Source of the DNA: Flavobacterium sp. ASW18X
Lineage (GTDB): Bacteria; Bacteroidota; Bacteroidia; Flavobacteriales; Flavobacteriaceae
Assembly (NCBI RefSeq): GCF_005144745.1
Contig: NZ_SWKK01000012.1
Location: forward strand, 186,001 to 250,000
Length of the DNA stretch: 64,000 nucleotides
Direction: 5' to 3'
Below are positions 60,345-64,000 of this stretch, piece after piece. A program made the position numbers and the translations under genes. Position 1 is the stretch's first letter. The number at the start of each line of letters is the position of its first letter. Under the pieces are notes generated by a model, which worked only from the letters and a program-made list of their open reading frames with translations, searched no databases and was not told where the DNA came from.

Positions 60345-61130
60345 TTATAATGATATAAAATTATCTAGGTCTAAAGTCCAATCATAATTGGAATATTCCA
60401 CATCAACATCTGCATCTGCCAGAATTAGTTGGTGTTGCTTTAAAATTTCCTTTGTACCAGATTTACCACCAAAATCACCTCTAAACCAAGAAAACAAAGA
60501 AGTTACTTTCGCTGTACCATCACTATAGGTGGTTGATTTTTCTAAAAAACGTGCGGTTCCTTTTTTAAATTGTTCTTCTACTTTTTGAGGGGTGTAAATA
60601 GCCACTGGAGGGCAATCTTTGGCCCCGCAGTTTAGTGCAAAATGTATACGGTAATCGCGTTTATTTACACGCAATTTGCGCTCAAATTTACCTGGAAACC
60701 ATTTGCGTACATATCCTAAACCTATTCCCCATTGCGATTTTCTTAAAATACCATGTTCAATAGTTTCAAAAGCTACCGTATGGCCTGCTATAGTAATTTG
60801 TTCTTTAGAAAAGAACGCACCCCGGTCATCATAATATTCTGGATGTTCTTTTAAAATTAGTTGTATGTAGGCGTTGTAAATATTTACCCAAAAAGCATAC
60901 TTCTGAGCATCTGTAACCAAGCTCCTTTGCAAGTCTTCAAAAGAAGCTGCTGCCAGTTTATCTGTGATTTCAGTAGTGGGCGTTTCGTTTTTAATATGTT
61001 CTAGCAACTGTTCTGATAATACATTGAATTCTGTAGAAACAAAGTTTTTTTCTTGTAATGGTGCTTTTTTTACCTTACAACAACTAAAAAATAAAAGGCT
61101 TAAAACCGCTAATAATCTTATCTTCATCAA
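60345..61130 (-). CDS. DUF547 lipoprotein
   Basis: A 261-residue lipoprotein (lipobox F-F-S-C, near Cys17). The DUF547 core includes F-W-V-N-I-Y-N-A-Y near 85, the L-R-K-S-Q-W segment, F-A-L-N-C-G-A-K-D-C-P-P near 170 and W-F-R-G-D-F-G-G near 215. The N-C-G-A-x-x-C-P-P motif with conserved Cys suggests a fold related to papain-like or transglutaminase-like enzymes, but activity is not shown. It is monocistronic. Confidence 0.87.
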   Translation of the reverse strand: MMKIRLLAVLSLLFFSCCKVKKAPLQEKNFVSTEFNVLSEQLLEHIKNETPTTEITDKLAAASFEDLQRSLVTDAQKYAFWVNIYNAYIQLILKEHPEYYDDRGAFFSKEQITIAGHTVAFETIEHGILRKSQWGIGLGYVRKWFPGKFERKLRVNKRDYRIHFALNCGAKDCPPVAIYTPQKVEEQFKKGTARFLEKSTTYSDGTAKVTSLFSWFRGDFGGKSGTKEILKQHQLILADADVDVEYSNYDWTLDLDNFISL

Positions 61131-61243
61131 AATATGTTTTATCTATTTACGTAAACATGCTATTTTGAGTTTGTCGCTTAAAAAAGCAGATGCTTTCTTA
61201 AAACCTACTTAAAAGTATTTCCGTAGGTATTAAAAATTTCTAA

Positions 61244-61954
61244 ATGATTAGTGTTATAATTCCTGCTCATAATGAAGCAGCTAATTTAGCTAACTTACTT
61301 CCTCACATCAAGGGCTTAAAACAGTATGAAAGTACGGAAATCATAGTGGTTTTGTCTAAAGATACCCAAGATAAATCTATCCAAGTATGTAGTAGGTATG
61401 GCGTGCATTGGTATCAATCTTCGGTTACTGGTAGAGCAGCACAATTAAATCTAGGAGCTTTGCACGCAAAAGGCAAGTATTTGGCTTTTTTACACGCAGA
61501 TGTATGGCCACCCAGTAGTTTTTTTACGGATATCAAAGAGACGCTAGAAGGTACCTCGGAAGCAGGTTTTTTCTCCTATCAATTTAATAAAAACAGTTTT
61601 CTATTAAACATCAATAGTAAGTTCACCAAAAAAGATGGCATTTTTACCGGTGGTGGAGACCAATGCCTGTTTATAAGAGCTTCTGTTTTTAAAAAGTTAC
61701 ATGGGTTTGATGAGAACCAGGTAATTATGGAGGACTTTGAATTCTTTAGAAGAATGAAGCAGCAAAAAATACGCTACACTATTATTCCTAATAACCTTAT
61801 GGTGTCTGCCAGAAAGTACGAAACGAATTCGTACCTAAAGGTCAATTTATCTAATCTTCTTCTCGTTGTTCTATTTAAAATAGGATACCCTGCGGTAAAG
61901 TTGAAACGGTTACATTCTAAATTAATTAGTACGCCTTATGCTGCTAGAAAATAG
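61244..61954 (+). CDS. TIGR04283-type family 2 glycosyltransferase
   Basis: A 236-residue GT-A fold glycosyltransferase. The nucleotide-binding start is I-S-V-I-I-P-A-H-N-E-A-A-N-L, the metal-binding motif is F-L-H-A-D-V-W-P near 83-90, and G-G-G-D-Q-C-L-F and M-E-D-F-E-F-F-R-R come later. These match the TIGR04283 group, known for small, probably lipid- or envelope-linked transferases of unknown acceptor. It is convergent with the anti-sigma gene, three bases apart. Confidence 0.88.
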   Translation: MISVIIPAHNEAANLANLLPHIKGLKQYESTEIIVVLSKDTQDKSIQVCSRYGVHWYQSSVTGRAAQLNLGALHAKGKYLAFLHADVWPPSSFFTDIKETLEGTSEAGFFSYQFNKNSFLLNINSKFTKKDGIFTGGGDQCLFIRASVFKKLHGFDENQVIMEDFEFFRRMKQQKIRYTIIPNNLMVSARKYETNSYLKVNLSNLLLVVLFKIGYPAVKLKRLHSKLISTPYAARK

Positions 61955-61957
61955 CTT

Positions 61958-62755
61958 TTAGCTACGCACAGCGCCTAAAGTATAAAGTTGTTCTAAAGTA
62001 GGGCTCTCACTACCGCCAGCAGGTTCTAATGTTATACCAAATGCTTGACTTTCATTAGTGTTATCTAACTCAAATAATTTGGTGTCGTTAGATGCAAAAT
62101 CATCTAACAGCCCTAAACTTGTTGGCGTTAATGGATTTAGTTTTAAAGACCATACTTGGTAGGTAAAGCCTTCTGGGGGTTCAGGTAGGCCTTGGGCATC
62201 TATAACTACTTTTTGCTCTTTTGTATTCCAATACACCTTAGCAAAAGACTCTGGGGCAACAGCTTGTCCGCCTAAGGCAACAACGGCCACGTTTTGGTCT
62301 CTTAATTGCTCTAATATGCTGTTAACCTTAGTAGTTGTTTCTTTTTCTACTTCTACCGCGGTTTTTAATTCCTCTTTTTCCGTAGTAGTCACCTCTAAGG
62401 TTTCTTTTAATATATTATTTTGTTGGTACAAGTAAAATAAGCCTATAGCCAATGCCACAGAGGCAGCCCAACCCGCATAGCTAAAGAAATTTTGGTTTGT
62501 ACGTTTCTCTGCTACAGGGGTTATCGGGATTACGTTCTGAGTTTTATTTCGTATAGTAGAAAGTGAATCCTCAGCTAAACCAGGAGACGCAGCTTTACTT
62601 AAGGCTAAAATACTAGCTTCTATAGCCAATATTTCTGCTTTAATCTCTGGATACTCTTGCGCGTACCGGTCTATCTGCAAATTTTCTTCTGCAGTGAGTA
62701 GCCCAGCAACATATAGTTCCAAAATACCAGACGCTATGTATTCTTGCGTATCCAT
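61958..62755 (-). CDS. Anti-sigma factor, RskA family
   Basis: A 265-residue inner-membrane regulator. The N-terminal cytoplasmic zinc-free anti-sigma helices (G-I-L-E-L-Y-V-A-G, E-Y-P-E-I-K-A-E-I) come first, then one membrane helix at about 94-112. The extracytoplasmic RskA domain follows (V-A-L-G-G-Q-A-V-A-P, A-K-V-Y-W-N, P-P-E-G-F-T-Y-Q-V-W and P-A-G-G-S near the end). Its ATG overlaps the sigma gene stop by one base, so the two are translationally coupled. It should hold the sigma factor inactive until a signal arrives. Confidence 0.92.
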   Translation of the reverse strand: MDTQEYIASGILELYVAGLLTAEENLQIDRYAQEYPEIKAEILAIEASILALSKAASPGLAEDSLSTIRNKTQNVIPITPVAEKRTNQNFFSYAGWAASVALAIGLFYLYQQNNILKETLEVTTTEKEELKTAVEVEKETTTKVNSILEQLRDQNVAVVALGGQAVAPESFAKVYWNTKEQKVVIDAQGLPEPPEGFTYQVWSLKLNPLTPTSLGLLDDFASNDTKLFELDNTNESQAFGITLEPAGGSESPTLEQLYTLGAVRS

Positions 62756-63291
62756 TATAAATTTAAGTTTTCTCTCAGTTTAGAGATACAACTTCTATTT
62801 CTTGTTTTTACCGTCCCAACAGGTATGTTAAGTTCTTCTGCTACTTCTTTTTGGGTATACCCCTTAAAGTATAACAATTCAATTACTTGTAAACACTTTT
62901 CTTTTAAGTCTTTTACTAATTTTTTTAGCCCGATAGTATTTGTTCTTTCGTCCATATCTTCTGCACCCTCAACTATACCTACGAAATAATCTAACTGTAG
63001 GTTTTTTTTGTCATTTTTGTGCGATTTGGAACGTACTTCATCTATAGCAGTATTCCTGGCTATATTTAATATCCAAGTAAAGAAACGGCCTTTACTTTTA
63101 TCATAACTATCAGCATTATGCCAAATTTTTATAAAAACATCTTGGCAAAGCTCTTGTGCTCTTTCTGGATTGCGTACAATAGTATTGATAACGCCACAGA
63201 TATTCTCTGCGTACATTTGATGCAGAGTTTCAAACGCAGTTGCATCTTGCTGTTTAAATTTTAGAATAAGGTTATCTAAGTCTATTGCCAT
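62755..63291 (-). CDS. ECF RNA polymerase sigma factor (SigK-like)
   Basis: Sigma-70 ECF factor of 178 residues. Region 2 (about 25-90) has C-Q-D-V-F-I-K-I-W and F-F-T-W-I-L-N-I-A-R-N-T-A-I-D. Region 4 (about 125-175) has the helix-turn-helix G-Y-T-Q-K-E-V-A-E-E-L-N-I-P-V-G-T-V-K-T. It is paired with the RskA-type anti-sigma gene. Its targets are unknown, and the DUF4331/TPR genes nearby are candidates because such genes often go with this sigma type. Confidence 0.94.
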   Translation of the reverse strand: MAIDLDNLILKFKQQDATAFETLHQMYAENICGVINTIVRNPERAQELCQDVFIKIWHNADSYDKSKGRFFTWILNIARNTAIDEVRSKSHKNDKKNLQLDYFVGIVEGAEDMDERTNTIGLKKLVKDLKEKCLQVIELLYFKGYTQKEVAEELNIPVGTVKTRNRSCISKLRENLNL

Positions 63292-63395
63292 TGCGCTAAA
63301 GATAGGTATTGCAACATATTTTTAAGCATAAAACATATTTTAATTGTAAAAGGGAAACATGCACGTTCGCTATAACTTGACTATCAGTAAGCTTA

Positions 63396-63424
63396 AAAAA
63401 AGAAAAGCCATCCTAAGATGACTT
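63396..63424 (-). terminator. Terminator of the partial gene at the right edge
   Basis: On the minus strand AAGTCATC pairs with GATGGCTT (one U-G pair) around TTAG, followed by TTCTTTTTTT. It lies 28 bases past the stop of the gene at 63452. The gap from here to the sigma gene shows nothing else clear. Confidence 0.75.
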
Positions 63425-63451
63425 TTTGTTTTTAGTATTTAAAAAATGATT

Positions 63452-64000
63452 TTACTCTTTCAAGGTAACCGTACGTTCAACGGTGTTGAAAGGTCCAGGA
63501 ATTCCGTTGCCTTCTTGATCTATTAGTTCTAGTTTAATAGTTACTTCTCCTTTGTTTAGACCCTTGATTACATGGGGTGCCCATTCGGTTATCATAAATT
63601 CCTGTCCATTAATTGTTGCTTTAACTTTATTACCATCTGCTGATAATGTGGTATTGAGAACAAAAAAGTCTAATAATAAATTTTCTGTATCCTTACCAGA
63701 ATACTCCCCTTTGGGTCTGCTGTAAATTAGGGTAGGAGCATCTATTTGTATACCTTTAGAATCCTCTGGATTCTCTCCAATTTCTAACTTCTGTACAACT
63801 ACGGAGTTTTCATTTTTAACAGATTCGTGATAAGACCTGCTTAAGAAAGCAACTAAGTGGTGTACGCCTGCTGGCATTTCTTTAGTAAAAGTAGATTCAT
63901 AATGCGCAGAGTACGGCTCATTATTTAGTATAAAATGAATATGCTGTCCTTTACCAGAGTTTGCAAGTAAGTTTGCGTTTGGACTGTCTGTTTGTGCTCC
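63452..64000 (-). CDS. Conserved flavobacterial protein, 3' part (5' end outside window)
   Basis: The frame stays open from base 64000 down to the stop, giving at least 182 residues. The Met at 63877 is internal. The visible part includes G-Q-H-I-H-F-I near the edge, then P-A-G-V-H-H-L-V-A-F-L-S-R-S-Y-H-E-S and a C-terminal beta domain (A-T-I-N-G-Q-E-F-M-I, V-E-R-T-V-T-L-K-E). Related proteins are annotated in some flavobacteria as phosphopeptide-binding proteins. That name is recalled, and I see no proof of it. It is probably exported, but its N-terminus is not in view. Confidence 0.7.
   Translation of the reverse strand, partial: GAQTDSPNANLLANSGKGQHIHFILNNEPYSAHYESTFTKEMPAGVHHLVAFLSRSYHESVKNENSVVVQKLEIGENPEDSKGIQIDAPTLIYSRPKGEYSGKDTENLLLDFFVLNTTLSADGNKVKATINGQEFMITEWAPHVIKGLNKGEVTIKLELIDQEGNGIPGPFNTVERTVTLKE

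Overview
The window looks like a chromosome segment of a marine Flavobacteriaceae bacterium (Zobellia/Maribacter/Cellulophaga-like). The reasons are SusC/SusD pairs, the Bacteroidetes -7 promoter element TAnnTTTG in front of several genes, AT-rich DNA with weak Shine-Dalgarno sequences, many lipoproteins with an S/G-C lipobox, and families such as DUF2141, DUF4382, DUF4870, 2TM and GIN-domain proteins. I see no rRNA, tRNA, CRISPR array, phage or insertion sequence.

Bases 1-18113 are a complete-looking alginate utilisation locus whose 5' end is cut by the window edge. First come the outer enzymes and uptake: a PL6-type beta-helix lyase (partial), a PL17 oligoalginate lyase, the cupin KdgF, SusC, SusD, a PKD-domain lipoprotein and two tandem PL7 alginate lyases, one secreted and one a lipoprotein. 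Then come a GntR/FadR-type regulator and a catabolic operon: an MFS hexuronate transporter, two short-chain dehydrogenases (at least one should be the DEH reductase), KdgK, KdgA, and an Nramp-fold membrane protein that lacks the metal-binding motifs. Polymer is cut outside, imported by SusCD, reduced to unsaturated monomer by PL17, linearised by KdgF, reduced to KDG, phosphorylated and split to pyruvate and glyceraldehyde 3-phosphate. Two near-matching 23-bp palindromes, before susC and before the regulator gene, are its likely operators. A two-part leader element is shared by the susC and MFS leaders.

Bases 18200-39400 are housekeeping and stress genes: a DJ-1/PfpI protein, a GH3-type protein, a HELGH metalloprotease-like protein, a run of small envelope-stress genes (small acidic lipoprotein, a 53-residue DUF1328 protein, MscS, holin-like, YtxH), an SRAP/HMCES-like protein without its catalytic residues, a 1240-residue fusion of a degenerate metallophosphatase to an outer-membrane barrel, trxB, a padR-PspC-GIN group, NUDIX and DUF2461 genes, and a PBP4-type carboxypeptidase gene broken by a one-base frameshift.

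Bases 39400-49400 hold a multi-PAS hybrid histidine kinase, a divergent oxyR-dps pair, DUF2141, GNAT, PaiB-like, M23, DUF4382 and peptidase E genes. Bases 49446-56059 form a signalling locus: TonB-dependent receptor, TPR protein, LytS kinase with a fused C-terminal 2TM domain, three separate 2TM proteins and a LytTR response regulator. Four direct-repeat pairs with an exact 21-bp period, each 62-74 bp before a start codon (DUF2141, receptor, TPR-LytS, 2TM-LytR), look like the binding sites of that regulator and define an apparently self-controlled regulon. This is the most interesting signal in the window.

Bases 56143-64000 contain a LETM1-related protein, a pair of DUF4331 proteins, a TPR lipoprotein, a DUF547 lipoprotein, a TIGR04283-type glycosyltransferase, an ECF sigma/anti-sigma pair and a partial conserved protein running off the right edge.
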